Assembly: GCF_964355755.1 (NCBI RefSeq)
Contig: NC_092674.1
Location: forward strand, 67,001 to 131,000
Direction of reading: 5' to 3'
Length of the DNA: 64,000 bases
DNA from: Antedon mediterranea
Taxonomy: Eukaryota; Echinodermata; Crinoidea; Comatulida; Antedonidae
Under the pieces are notes generated by a model. The model was not told the DNA's origin. It worked only from the letters and a program-made list of their open reading frames with translations, and did no database searches. The position numbers and the translations under genes are program-made. This document shows positions 23,262 through 34,141 of the stretch, one piece after another (positions within the stretch are counted from its first letter, which is position 1; the number at the start of each line of letters is the position of its first letter).

Positions 23262-25294
23262 AGTTTTTATTTCGACTTCCTTTTGACTCCAAACTTGTTA
23301 CTTATTGTGAATACCACACCTTAACCGATTCACCACGATAAGCGCTTAAAGCGCTCAAAAGGTTAAAAGTCAAGGTCATTGTAAACAAATTTTCAACAAA
23401 AAAAAAGTAAATCGAATTTACATGCGCAGTTTGCTGTGCATGAATCGTAACAACAAATTATACAAAATACTCACAACTTTTTTTTAAAAAATATGCTTCT
23501 AAATATATAAAAACAATTGTTGAAGTTAGTTTGAAAATAAAATTCGAAAATATAACCGTTTTTCGAAGCACGCTGTTCGAAACGCGACAGGCGCGTTGAA
23601 TGAATCTAGGCCTAGACATACAACGTAAAATCGTCTAAAATCCATCTTTATTTCTAATAATCACTATTTTGAAGCTTGTATACAATAAATGTATAATAAA
23701 TAAAGATTATGTATCAGTTACAGTGTCTAAATCGTCATATTTCCATGTAAAAATGTGATTTTTCTACCGGAGAAAAGTCGTGAAGATGTCCTCACAAGGG
23801 CCGCGCCATATTGTTTACCTTTGATTGTAATATGAACCCTGACATGTCAGATGCATTATGGGCATGAAATATTTGTTCAAACTCTGCGCAAAGGTCAGTT
23901 TATTGAAGCATAACTTTTGACAAACATTTTGATACCAAACTTGTTTTAATTTCATAAGTTTTCGACGCATTTTCGTCAAATTTTCTGCAAGCTACACGTC
24001 TAAAACAGCGGACTAAGCTCCCGAGGGATGCCGGTGCGCGTGGGAATCGCGAATTCCAAGTCGCTTTCGGGATGTTTTTTTTAACATTCCCGGTGAACAA
24101 ACAGCGGCGAGGACGCTCTCGGGGCGGCTCCCGATAGGCCTAGGCCCCATATGGTCATCGTCGGATGAGTCAGTCTACTAATTTCTTCATAATTTCGAAA
24201 CCGGTCATTCATAATGGTCAAGTTTGGTCTTATTTTGAAGAGAAGAAATAGGTTCTGATGAAGAGATGAGTTTTATTATGAAATATTTATTAATTTTTGT
24301 GCATTTGGTAGTCAAAGATAAATTACAAATTTTTAATAATTTTCCTAAAATATTTCTAAAATTTGCATAATCCATACTCCGCCAAAATAAGTTGTAACAC
24401 AAATTTGATAACATATTTGGAAATAAAATGTCCTTTGCATTATTTTTGTTTTTTAATTTTTTTAATGTCTGTGTTTAGAAAAAAAGTTAGGGTTAATTAT
24501 ATGACATATGCTTTTTGGGTCCCAGGGGAGCAAAATAAACTTAGGGGTCAATGGGTTAAAATTGGGCCTCATAAGTACTTTTATGAAGAAGAATCGCATA
24601 AATAATCCTTTAAATTGATGATTTTACAGACATGTTTGTTTCTCGCATACCGTTTGCGAATTTAGCATACTCGAAGTTCAATATTTTCGTTTATGGAGCG
24701 CCAAAAGAGCAACAACAATAGATGGTTAAAAACTCAGGGGATATGCGTCTGCATCGAAATACACGTTTAATTTTAATATATAATAAAAATGCTGTAACAT
24801 TTTACTGTTAATAATGTGCTGTTTTCAAATAGCAACCAACCCTAAATCAGCATCACTACCTAGCCTAGGCCTAAGACTAAGAGGAATATTATTTAGATCA
24901 TTATAAGGTATAACCAATTATTACATGTAATATGATGAATTTGTCGATTTTCATTCCTAAAAGTTAAAGAAAACTACGAAAACCATGTACAGTATCAACA
25001 GTAACAGTTTTGTTGCATTGACATTGACAAAATATGTTAAAATTGAACGTAATTTTGACCAATAAATGCATTACATATACTGAGTTTTTATCCCTCTATT
25101 ATGATTGCTCTTTTGGCGCTCCATAGAAACAACAACATTGAACATGGAGTATGCGAAATTCACGAACCGATGAGCGAGAAACACGTCTGTAAAGTCATCA
25201 ATTTAAAGGATTTATTTGTAATTTCTGTGTGATCTCCTGATCTGATAAAGTTTTGAGTCGAAATAAACGACAGGTGCGAAACGGAAATAGCGCC
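23262..25294. mobile_element. family B inverted-repeat element, split by another insertion
   Basis: The left part 23262-23324 (TTTTTATTTCGACTTCC ... ATACCACACCTTAA) and the right part from 24560 (AATTGGGCCTCATAAGTACT ...) join seamlessly to match the complete family B copy at 38376-39279. The right end reads CGAAACGGAAATAGCGCC. The outermost ~25 bp of the left end are missing. The element interior includes CGCTTTTGG-type GGCGCCAAAAGAGC motifs on both arms. Confidence 0.75.
23325..24555. mobile_element. TTAA-flanked piggyBac-like insertion (1231 bp) inside family B
   Basis: It is bordered by TTAA at 23321-23324 and 24556-24559. The sequence outside these is a continuous family B element once the insert and one TTAA are removed, so insertion is directly supported. 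The ends CCGATTCACC and (reverse complement) CCCATTGACC agree at 8 of 10 positions and begin CC, as in piggyBac-type elements. There is no long ORF, so it would be non-autonomous. Kolobok-type elements also use TTAA and cannot be excluded. Confidence 0.65.
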
Positions 25295-25769
25295 CAAAAG
25301 TTTCTACTCGACTTGACTTCAGACTATATTACTGTATGCCTAAAAGGCCTAACTACAATTCCGAAGTTGGTCTAGACATCGGCATTCTTTACAATGTTCT
25401 ATATTTGATAGCATCAGTCCCAATTAACCCCTTTAAGTGTTTATAAAAGTAAAGTCAGACATAGACTAGGACTTGTTAAAAAATGTTCATGTTTAATGTT
25501 CACTGCTGAGTTATAATCAATTGTGAGTTTTTAATAAATAAGGAAAAGGCAAAAAAAATGTGGTCAGATCCCAGTGGGCACAGAACATAATTTCAACGTT
25601 GAATCAACGTTGAAATATAGTTTATTTGTTGAAATCATGTTGTCAGCGTTTTTCAAATGTTGAATCAACGTTGAAATAACATTTTTTCCCTAACTATTTT
25701 TTTTACGTTTAGTAATAAACATTGAATCAACGTTGAAATAACATTTTCTTTTTAACTAGTAATTTATGT

Positions 25770-27355
25770 TAATTAATAAATGTTGGTTTAACGTTGAAAT
25801 AACATTGTCTTTCTAACAAATGTTTTACGTTAATTTATCAATGTTGATCCAACGTTGAAATAACATTGTTTTTAAAACAAATGTTTTACGTTAATTTATA
25901 AATGTTGATTCAACGTTGAAATAACATTGTATTTTTAACTAGAAATTTACGTTAATTTATCAATGTTGATCCAACGTTAAAATAACATTGTCCTTCTAAC
26001 TAGTAATTTACGTTAATTTATCAATGTTGATTTAACGTTGAAATAACATTGTCTTTCTAACTAGTAATTTACGTTAATTTGTCAATGTTGATCCAACGTT
26101 GAAATAACATTGTATTTTTAACTAGAAATTTACGTTAATTTATCAATGTTGATCCAACGTTAAAATCACATTGTATTTTTAACTCGAAATTTACGTTAAT
26201 TTATCAATGTTGATCCAAAGTTGAAATAACATTGTATTTTTAACTAGTAATTTACGTTAATTTATCAATGTTGATCCAACGTTGAAATAACATTGTATTT
26301 TTAACTAGTAATTTACGTTAATTTATCAATGTTGATCCAACGTTGAAATAACAATGTATTTTAAAGTAGAAATTTACGTTAATTTATTAATGTTGATCCA
26401 ACGTTGAAATAACATTGTATTTTTAACTAGAAATTTACGTTACTTTATGAATGTTAATCCAACGTTGAAATAACATTGTCTTTTTAACTAGTAATTTAAG
26501 TTAATTTATCATTGTTGATCCAACGTTGAAATAACATTGTCTTTCTAACTAGTAATTTACGTTAATTTATCAATGTTGATCCAACGTTAAAATCACATAG
26601 TATTTTTAACTAGAAATTTACGTTAATTTATCAATGTTGATCCAACGTTGAAATAACATTGTATTTTTAACTAGTAATTTACGTTAATTTATCAATGTTG
26701 ATCCAACGTTAAAATCACATAGTATTTTTAACTAGAAATTTACGTTAATTTATCAATGTTGATCCAACGTTGAAATAAAATTGTATTTTAACTAGTAATT
26801 TACGTTAATTTATCAATGTTGATCCAACCTTGAAATAACATTGTATTTTTAATTAATAATTTACGTTAATTTATCAATGTTGATCCAACGTTGAAATAAC
26901 ATTGTATTTTTAACTAGAAATTTACGTGAATTTATTAATGTTGATCCAACGTTGAAATAACATTGTATTTTTAACTAGAAATTTACGTTAATTTATTAAT
27001 GTTGATCCAACGTTGAAATAACATTGTCTTTCTAACTAGTAATTTACGTTAATTTATCAATGTTGATACAACGTTGAAATAACATTGTCTTTATATCTAG
27101 AAATTTACGTTAATTTATCAATGTTGATCCAACGTTGAAATAACATTGTATTTTTAACAAGAAATTTACATTAATTTATCAATGTTGATCCAACGTTGCA
27201 ATAACATTGTATTTTTAACTAGAAATTTACGTTAATTTATCAATGTTGATCCAACGTTGAAATAACATTGTCTTTCTAACTAGTAATTTACGTTAATTTA
27301 TCAATGTTGATCCAACGTTGAAATAACATTGTATTTCTAACTAGTAATTTTTTTC
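25770..27355. repeat. 61-bp AACGTT satellite, about 26 copies (left arm)
   Basis: The unit includes AACGTTGAAATAACATTGTA, TTTTTAACTAGTAATTTACG and TTAATTTATCAATGTTGATC. Degenerate units extend to 25580 on the left and 27660 on the right. Each unit has two near-palindromic cores (ATCAACGTTGAA-type). Confidence 0.92.
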
Positions 27356-27659
27356 AAACAGTTATTATTTTTGTTTTTCAATGTTATTCCAACGTTATTT
27401 TAACGTTGAAATCCAGTTGTCATTTTCAAATGACATGTTTTCAACGTTGAAAAACTCTTGAAATTATGTTGTTTTTTCAAACAATTATTATTTTTTTTTT
27501 CAATGTTAATTAAACGTTAAATTAAAGATAAATTCTATTTAATACTTTGGTTAAAATGACATGTTTTTAACGTTTAATATTAAATAATTGTTTAAGTGCA
27601 TTGCCATTGATGTTTCAACGTTAAATTAACATTAGATTTCAGTTGGCGGTTTATTTTAT

Positions 27660-28684
27660 CATCCTTTATTGTAAAACAAATGATTATTGGTTATTTAGGA
27701 ATTTTAGATTGGCAAATTGTCTCTGTATAATACAAAAATGTTCTAAGAAGTTGTTGAAAATTGAATGATCCTTTCATGCAAGATCAAATTTCATAAGATA
27801 CGTGCTTGTCATTGGTTAGTTTCGTTTTGATAAAATTTTGAAACTGGTGTCAGTAATTTCAGTTACTTCGACATAGGCTAGGCTAGGCCTACAGTAGTAG
27901 TGGTGTGTAGAAAAAAAAGGCTCATCATTGAAATTGTCAAATAAGTATGTTTTGAGGTAGGAAAACAATCTTTTTTATTTGTAATCTACTAATTTATAAG
28001 CTTTGAGCTTGACTATTTTACCCTTATCAAACAATAGCTAGCCTCTAGTCTAGGCCACACATGCATAGCTAGGCTATAGCCTGGTAGGCTAGGCCTAGGC
28101 CTATATAGGCTAGGCTAGTAGGCTAGGCAGGCTGCCAAACTGATGAACTGAATTCACTCACTAGGCCTAGTGGAAGCATTTAGTATTATGCATGTCAAGT
28201 GCAAACATTTGCCTTGCCAAGGATAACTACAGTTCTGTACTTATTATGGTTATAAAATGGTATGTATTAGGCCTAGGCTAGGCCTTTTAGTTCAATAATA
28301 CTTTCTTTATTTATCCAAAAGTATACATAAATATAACATTATAATATTTAATTAGTTGGCCTAGCCTAGCTAGCTTTCTGCTAGGCTGTCTACAGTAGCT
28401 GCTAATGCTATTATTAGTGTTAATAGTATACAAACACATGTTGCTTGCCTAGCCTAGGACGGCTATTTGTTAAACTTACTCGCTTTCTTTATTTCAGATT
28501 GTAGGCCTAGCTAAGGCCCTTAGGCCTATGCCTAGCTAGAGTACAAAATAATGAAGTACATGTAGGCCTATAATCTTTTCTATGTGAATCAAACGAGAAA
28601 AATCTAATGGATGATCAATATTTTTATATACAAAAGGTTGGTATTTATAGTTCTTAACTTTAATATTGAATTGAATAAATATTA
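27660..28684. other. interior of the compound element with GGCCTAGG-rich stretch
   Basis: No ORF or exon was found. The stretch 27870-28160 and 28260-28530 is rich in TAGGCCTAGGC, a low-complexity motif that also recurs at 37900-37990 and 63320-63640. Confidence 0.5.
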
Positions 28685-29670
28685 CGCCGTGGTTAGGATT
28701 CCGGCACCGCAACTCAACTTCCCATCGTTAGGGAATCCGACACGCTATTGCGCATGCCCAGAGCGAAGTAATTATAGCTTGCACTAGTGCCACAGACCGC
28801 GCACCACATTACCCGAGAGTCGGAGTGTTAACTAGGGATGTACTGTGTAGCCAAAGATATCTTTGCTGTGGCCTAGTTAGTCGTCGCGCGGGGGAGAGAG
28901 CGATGGATGAAACTTGGCCTAGGCCATACATGAATTAATAATTATGCCACGCGTTAAAATAATTATTATGATATTGATAAGAATCAGCTTGCATATTTCA
29001 AGAAATTTACGAAAATGAATAGCGTAGCGTTGCGACACCGACTTCTCCCGAATAGGTCTGTTTTATTTTTTCACATCCGCACGGCGGCTGCTGTCAACAA
29101 ATCAACTTGTATACGATTGCATGATGTTATGTACAGTATAAATGCGTTATATGAAATCTTTTATTTTGTACTTGAAAAATCATAAAAATTAAAACTAGTC
29201 ATGCAATTATAATTCATAAATATATAAAGTTTATATATGAATGAAGCAAATTTAATTACGAAATAAATAGGCCCAATGGTCACATCTAGCTGGTAGGCCT
29301 ACTAGTATTAGTAGGCATGTAGGCCGGCTAGTTCGCCGTGGCGCAGCTATTAAAATGATCCATCGCTGTAAAGCTTGGTTCCCACTAGAACGTAACGCAA
29401 GGACGTAAACGCAACGCAAGCGTTTTAACCAATGACAAGCGAAGTTATAGACAGTTAGCAATCACAAGCGAATAAGCCATCGCTTGTGATTGGTCAATTT
29501 ACTTGCGTTGCGTTACGTCCTTGTGTTGCGTCGCTAGTGGGAACCACGCTTTGGTCTGTTGTAGACAAAAATAGAGTCGCCGAATACCTCGCTCTGGGCA
29601 TGCGAAATAGCGTGTCGGATTCCCTAACGCTGGGCAGTTGAGTTTCGTTGCCGGAATCCTAACCACGGCG
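28685..29670. mobile_element. 986-bp inverted-repeat element with 9-bp target duplication
   Basis: The ends CGCCGTGGTTAGGATTCCGG and CCGGAATCCTAACCACGGCG are exact inverted copies, and the pairing continues through TAGGGAATCCGACACGCTAT. It is flanked by TAAATATTA at 28676-28684 and 29671-29679. It has no coding capacity. A 9-bp duplication again suggests a Mutator-like mechanism. It sits inside the 25570-31418 compound element. Confidence 0.83.
29374..29552. mobile_element. palindromic MITE nested in the 986-bp element
   Basis: The left arm TTGGTTCCCACTAGAACGTA (then ACGCAAGGACGTAAACGCAACG) is mirrored by the right arm ending CGCTAGTGGGAACCA. The centre is CACAAGCGAATAAGCCATCGCTTGTG. The whole 180 bp could fold into one hairpin. 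It is off-centre in its host, so it is probably a later insertion, though an original loop cannot be excluded. Confidence 0.7.
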
Positions 29671-29679
29671 TAAATATTA

Positions 29680-30690
29680 ATACAGTGTTGCAATATTATT
29701 TACATAAATTGAATTGATTGCATAGTTTACGAGTAAGTGTGAAATGATGTTCTGAATTGAATTTTTGTTTATGTACAGTATGATTTTTGAACAATGTGTT
29801 AAAGATATAATTGAACTGAACAATTTTTTTTAAATGTTTTGTTGAATATGCCGTCACTATAGAGTTGTTCACTTTGACCAAAAATTAGATTTTAAAAAAT
29901 GCATTTGTACCTTAAAAGGGGGACAATTTAAACAAACAATTGGTTTTTGGTTAAATGTACTGTTTATTTTGTATTTTTGTTAAGTGAAATCTTTATTGTT
30001 TTTGTTTATTTTCTACGGCAAGTGAATATCTAAATTGTTAAAATTGCAAAATGGCAAGGTATTCAAAGTATGATTGTATTAATCTTCATTGTTCATGTTT
30101 TTTGGGGACAATAAATCTTTCAACAATTAATTTTTTACTGTATTATTTTTGTTTAAAACTACAGTAACGTGATTGAATTTGTTTCAGGTTTGGAAAAATA
30201 ATATTGCCACACTTTTGGAAAGCATAGGACAATGTCAACACAGGAATCGAGGCAACTGTTTATTGACTAATCGGAACAATGCAATTACAGTATTGTGTTA
30301 TTACCATCATTTGGACTTCTGCAACATTAGCACAAGGCACCTGTGACGTGTGTTGTATTTATTGTGTTTTACTGTAATCAGCCAATATTTATAGTTATTC
30401 AATCATGTTAGTTGGCAAACATATTACAAACTGGTTATTAGTATATTTTTTATACTTAACATTGGTACCTGAGAACTGTCAGTGAGGATGTACATTATTT
30501 GATTGTTGCTTGGATTTTGCCTGATGATTTGATAACACCTGATTAAATGTTATTTTATGTTTTTATAGAAATTAAAGATTAGTAAGATATACAGTATTTA
30601 TAAAATGTCTCTATTGATGGATTCTGCGATGTAACAGTAACTTTACTACTAACTACTTTAAAACCGTTGATTCAAATTGGATATAGTAAT
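29680..30690. other. interior of the compound element, AT-rich, no gene
   Basis: AT-rich sequence without a protein-like ORF. No reverse-transcriptase or transposase motif was seen. Confidence 0.5.
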
Positions 30691-31400
30691 TCAACAAATC
30701 AAATTTCAACGTTAAATCTATGTTTAAATTTACGTTGATGCAAATTTTCATTTCAACTTAATTATTACGTTGTTTCAACGTTAATAATGTCAACATTGAA
30801 TCAACATTGATAATTTCAACGTAGACATTTTTACGTTGTTTCAACGTTGATAATCTATGTTGAATCAACGTTGACATTTTTGTTGAGGCAAACTTTCATT
30901 TTCAACGTTATTTCAACGTTACCTATTTTAACGTTGTTTCAACGTTGATAATTTCTATGTTGATTCAACGTTGACATTTACGTTGAGGCAAACTTTCATT
31001 TTCAACCATTTTTTCAACGTTATTTCAACGTTACCTATTTTAACGTTGTTTCAACGTTGATAATTTCTATGTTGATTCAACGTTGACATTTAAGTTGAGG
31101 CAAACTTTCATTTTCAACCATTTTTTCAACGTTATTTCAACGTTACTTATTTTAACGTTGTTTCAACGTTGATAGTTTCTATGTTGATTCAACGTTGACA
31201 TTTACGTTGAGGCAAACTTTCATTTTCAACCATTTTTTCAACGTTATTTCAACGTTACTTATTATAACGTTGTTTCAACGTTGATAATTTCTATGTTGAT
31301 TCAACGTTGACATTTACGTTGAGGCAAACTTTCATTTTCAACCACTTTTTCAACGTTATTTCAACGTTTGCAGATAACGTTGAATTAACGTTAATTCAAC
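30690..31400. repeat. 112-bp AACGTT satellite, about 4-6 copies (right arm)
   Basis: The period of 112 bp was read from successive GTTGATTCAACGTTGACATT positions (30961, 31073, 31185, 31297). The units contain TTTCAACGTTGATAATTTC and GAGGCAAACTTTCATTTTCA. The unit differs in length from the left arm but shares the palindromic cores. Confidence 0.9.
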
Positions 31401-31424
31401 CAATTTTTGCCCACTGGGATTGGA

Positions 31425-32245
31425 CCGCAATTTAGCAAGGTATTATAAAATTGATATTTAGGTAAAGTATAACTTTTTTTGATTGCCTGAAAGAGATAAA
31501 AAGAGTTATAAAATAAAGAAGTATGTGGTAAATTATACGTACATTGCATGTTAAGGATTGAAAAACGTGTAAGAGTGTATACATAGAAAATATTTTGTTT
31601 TCTTCTTTTCCTTACTATTATATATAAAACGCAATGGTAGGAGTAAGATATCAGATGTACTGAAAGTTATTTAATGTCAGTTATATTGTATTGTATCATT
31701 ACATTACTCAATGCATTGTAAACGAACATTTTATTGATGAAGAAATAAAAGTGGGTCGATCCTACATAAGACAAAAAAAAACCTTCAAGAACGGAGACAA
31801 ACTTTACTACTATTTAAAACACATTTATTCTGGGGCGGTTCGGCCAACACAGCAGGCCAACCACCATAAATTTGTATTCATAACATTATTAGTACAATAC
31901 AATATCTTGCATGAAACGGATATTTCAAAATACAGTATAGTGGTACGGTAGAATAATAATCTTCTAATATAAACGATTAACAAAATCAAATTTAACAGTG
32001 CAATGTGTTGACCGCGATAATGACTAAAAATACCATTTTCCCCACTGCACATGCTCAAACTCATTTTCACAACAACGCAAGACATACCAAACTACGATGA
32101 GATATAAATTCTCTTCTAAACACGTAACAAGAGAATGAATTCCCTTTTTTACATTAAATTAAATTGAGGGCGCTAAACATAAAATTTTAAACATCAAAGA
32201 TACAGGTGGCTAAAGCCAAACAAAAAATGTCCTCTTCCTGCCTCA
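31425..32245. other. intergenic, AT-rich
   Basis: No gene was found. Overlapping ORFs of 86 codons on opposite strands at 31691-31951 and 31825-32085 show no family resemblance and no exon signals. Confidence 0.4.
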
Positions 32246-32462
32246 GCACCGTAAGGCCCTATCACAGGCTTTTATGGTCGTTTCCAGCACCTCACCAGAT
32301 GCATTGATGTTGTCGCCTCATGATGATGTGTGGTGGAAAGGGGGACTTATAATTCTGTGAACCCCGAACACAGTTGCTCGCATAGCTTTAACTCTATTTC
32401 ACCAGTGTGGGAATCGAACCCACGACTACATACGTGTTGTTAACACAACGACTGAGCTAACT
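32245..32462 (-). mobile_element. tRNA-headed SINE, minus orientation
   Basis: Read on the minus strand the head has a pol III A box (TTAGCTCAGTCG) and a perfect B box (GGTTCGATTCC). The body ends with CAACATCAATGCATCTGGTG, GCTGGAAACGACC and AGGGCCTTA. The tail domain is shared with the plus-strand SINE at 32584-32931. A functional tRNA gene is unlikely because there is no clean acceptor stem. Confidence 0.72.
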
Positions 32463-32583
32463 AAACTAAAACTAAAACTAAACTGGTCATTTTGGTTTTA
32501 AAAAGGTTAATAGGATATTTATGACGTAATGGTGAATTGCGTAATAAACGTATAAATAGACTGTTGATCAGTCATGTACTACT

Positions 32584-32931
32584 TTGTGGCGTAATGCTCA
32601 TTTGAGTGCTCTCAACTCTAGATTGAGTTCGAACCTCAACGGAGATTTGATTTTTTTTGAATGGAAAATAATGAATATTGATTTTTCTTTTATTTTGAAA
32701 GAGAGATATTTTGAGGGTTGTAAATGTCAGGCCTAAACAAGTGGATCTTTTTAAAAATCAGAAACAAAGTTGTATGGCATTATTTTCCATTAAATAGGCC
32801 ATAAAACCACAAAAAGAAGCCCATGTGCTCCTTCATCATCAACGTTCACAACATCAATGCATCTGGTGATGATGCTGGAAACGACCTCAAAAGGCTGTGG
32901 CAGGGCCTTATATTTTGCCTTTTTCCTAAAT
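32584..32931 (+). mobile_element. tRNA-headed SINE, plus orientation, same 3' domain
   Basis: The head has GTGGCGTAATGC (A-box-like) and GAGTTCGAACCTC (B-box-like). The 3' domain CAACATCAATGCATCTGGTG, ATGCTGGAAACGACCTCAAA, AGGGCCTTA matches the SINE at 32245-32462. The heads differ from each other, so these are two SINE families sharing one 3' domain, or a head exchange. Confidence 0.68.
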
Positions 32932-32934
32932 TAC

Positions 32935-33795
32935 ATTACACTTTGATTATGATCTTGTAAAACTTACTGAACTTCAAAACATAGGGATCAGAGAGATTGA
33001 TCTTAAGTGAAAGCTTTTGAATATTTTAATGTGCGTATTCGTCAGCCGTTGTTTGACATTAAACGAGAATCGATAACGCTCCAAATTATCTTAAAACGTA
33101 TTCCAATCTTGAAAAATAAAGGGGTGGGCTTATTTATTCTTTCGTGACATGAAGATGCCGTATAGAAATCTTGGAACATACACCAGTCAATCGAAAATCA
33201 TATTAAAAAAACTTAGTTTTTATATCATCCCCTTAATATCGATAAAATTGGCCCGATTTTCTTTTCTTTCACAAAGACCGTATTAAGAGCTATATGTTAT
33301 GCTGTTTAGACATTATACGTTTACTGCAAATATGATTGGTTTGGCTGTTACTACTAATTCATATAAGAACTTTAATTGATTGTCGGGTGATTTGATTGTC
33401 TCAGAGGTGGTAGTTGTCAGACCCCTATGAGCACATTATGCATAATTAGGCTACTCAACGTATTTACAAAACTTTTTATATACAGTACTATAATAAACAA
33501 TAAAACTATACTATTAGCTAGAATAATATAAGCGCCCCGTGCGTGCTTCTGGCCATGTTAATTGCAATTCATTTAATCCAGCACGCACAAAGTGTCAACT
33601 GAATCAAGGTTCAAGAAATTGTATTGCTCCATAATTAAGAAAATAATAAAACTACAAAGAAAAATACATCAAATATAGCAATCATATCGCATGCCTCGCT
33701 GGCTTGCAGTCTGTCAATACCCGATCTGCTTGTCTGGACGTGACACGACGGTTGCACAAAAAACGCTGAACGAGATCGAATGAATGGGAATTCTT
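32935..33795. other. intergenic upstream of the ligase gene
   Basis: AT-rich sequence. No ORF of note and no repeat ends. Confidence 0.4.
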
Positions 33796-33799
33796 AATG

Positions 33800-33807
33800 T
33801 GACGTCA
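33800..33807 (+). promoter_or_regulatory. CRE palindrome TGACGTCA
   Basis: This is a full-consensus cAMP-response element / ATF site 70 bp upstream of the TATA-like run and 335 bp upstream of the ligase ATG. The site is exact, but its use is inferred from position only. Confidence 0.45.
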
Positions 33808-33875
33808 CTGTCAAACAGACTTGTTTAGACCTCTCTTTGAGCTATTTGTGGCGCTGACTTTGTCTTTAGTTTCGC

Positions 33876-33883
33876 TATATATA
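33876..33883 (+). promoter_or_regulatory. TATA-like box of the DNA ligase gene
   Basis: CTATATATACAG lies about 260 bp upstream of the predicted ATG, followed by a plausible initiator region. It would give a 5' leader of roughly 230 nt without an intron. Confidence 0.45.
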
Positions 33884-34141
33884 CAGCGGGAGCTTCATGA
33901 AGCTTCAATTTTCTTTTGTAGTTTGTTTTCTAGTTTTCATCATAATATTAATATACAAGGTGTTTTATCATACCAGGTGGATACTGAAGTCTGATTTCAC
34001 GTACTACCATACATATAGGTAGGCTCTGGACTGTTCTCTGTAGAGGCCTACTAACACACACAAGTACAGCAGTACTAACTACGTTGATTACTTACTACCC
34101 GTACTAAGTTATCGATTCACTGGCCTAAAATCGTCTAAAAT

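Larger units (their letters stand above)
25570..31418. mobile_element. compound inverted-repeat element with satellite arms (5.8 kb)
   Basis: The left end CCCAGTGGGCA and right end TGCCCACTGGG are inverted copies. Weaker similarity continues ~8 bp outward (GGTCAGAT / GGTCCAAT on the inverse). Both arms are arrays built from the palindrome TCAACGTTGA. No transposase ORF was found in 27.7-30.6 kb. The middle hosts another element (28685-29670). No certain target duplication is visible, so the exact borders and superfamily are open. Confidence 0.65.

Noticed and set aside
23900-24100. A 66-codon minus-strand ORF in a slightly GC-richer stretch
   Set aside because: It lies within the TTAA-flanked insertion, has no recognisable motif, and has no partner exon or conserved copy to support it.
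32395-32462. A tRNA gene on the minus strand
   Set aside because: A and B boxes are good but no complete cloverleaf with paired acceptor stem can be drawn, and a SINE body follows.
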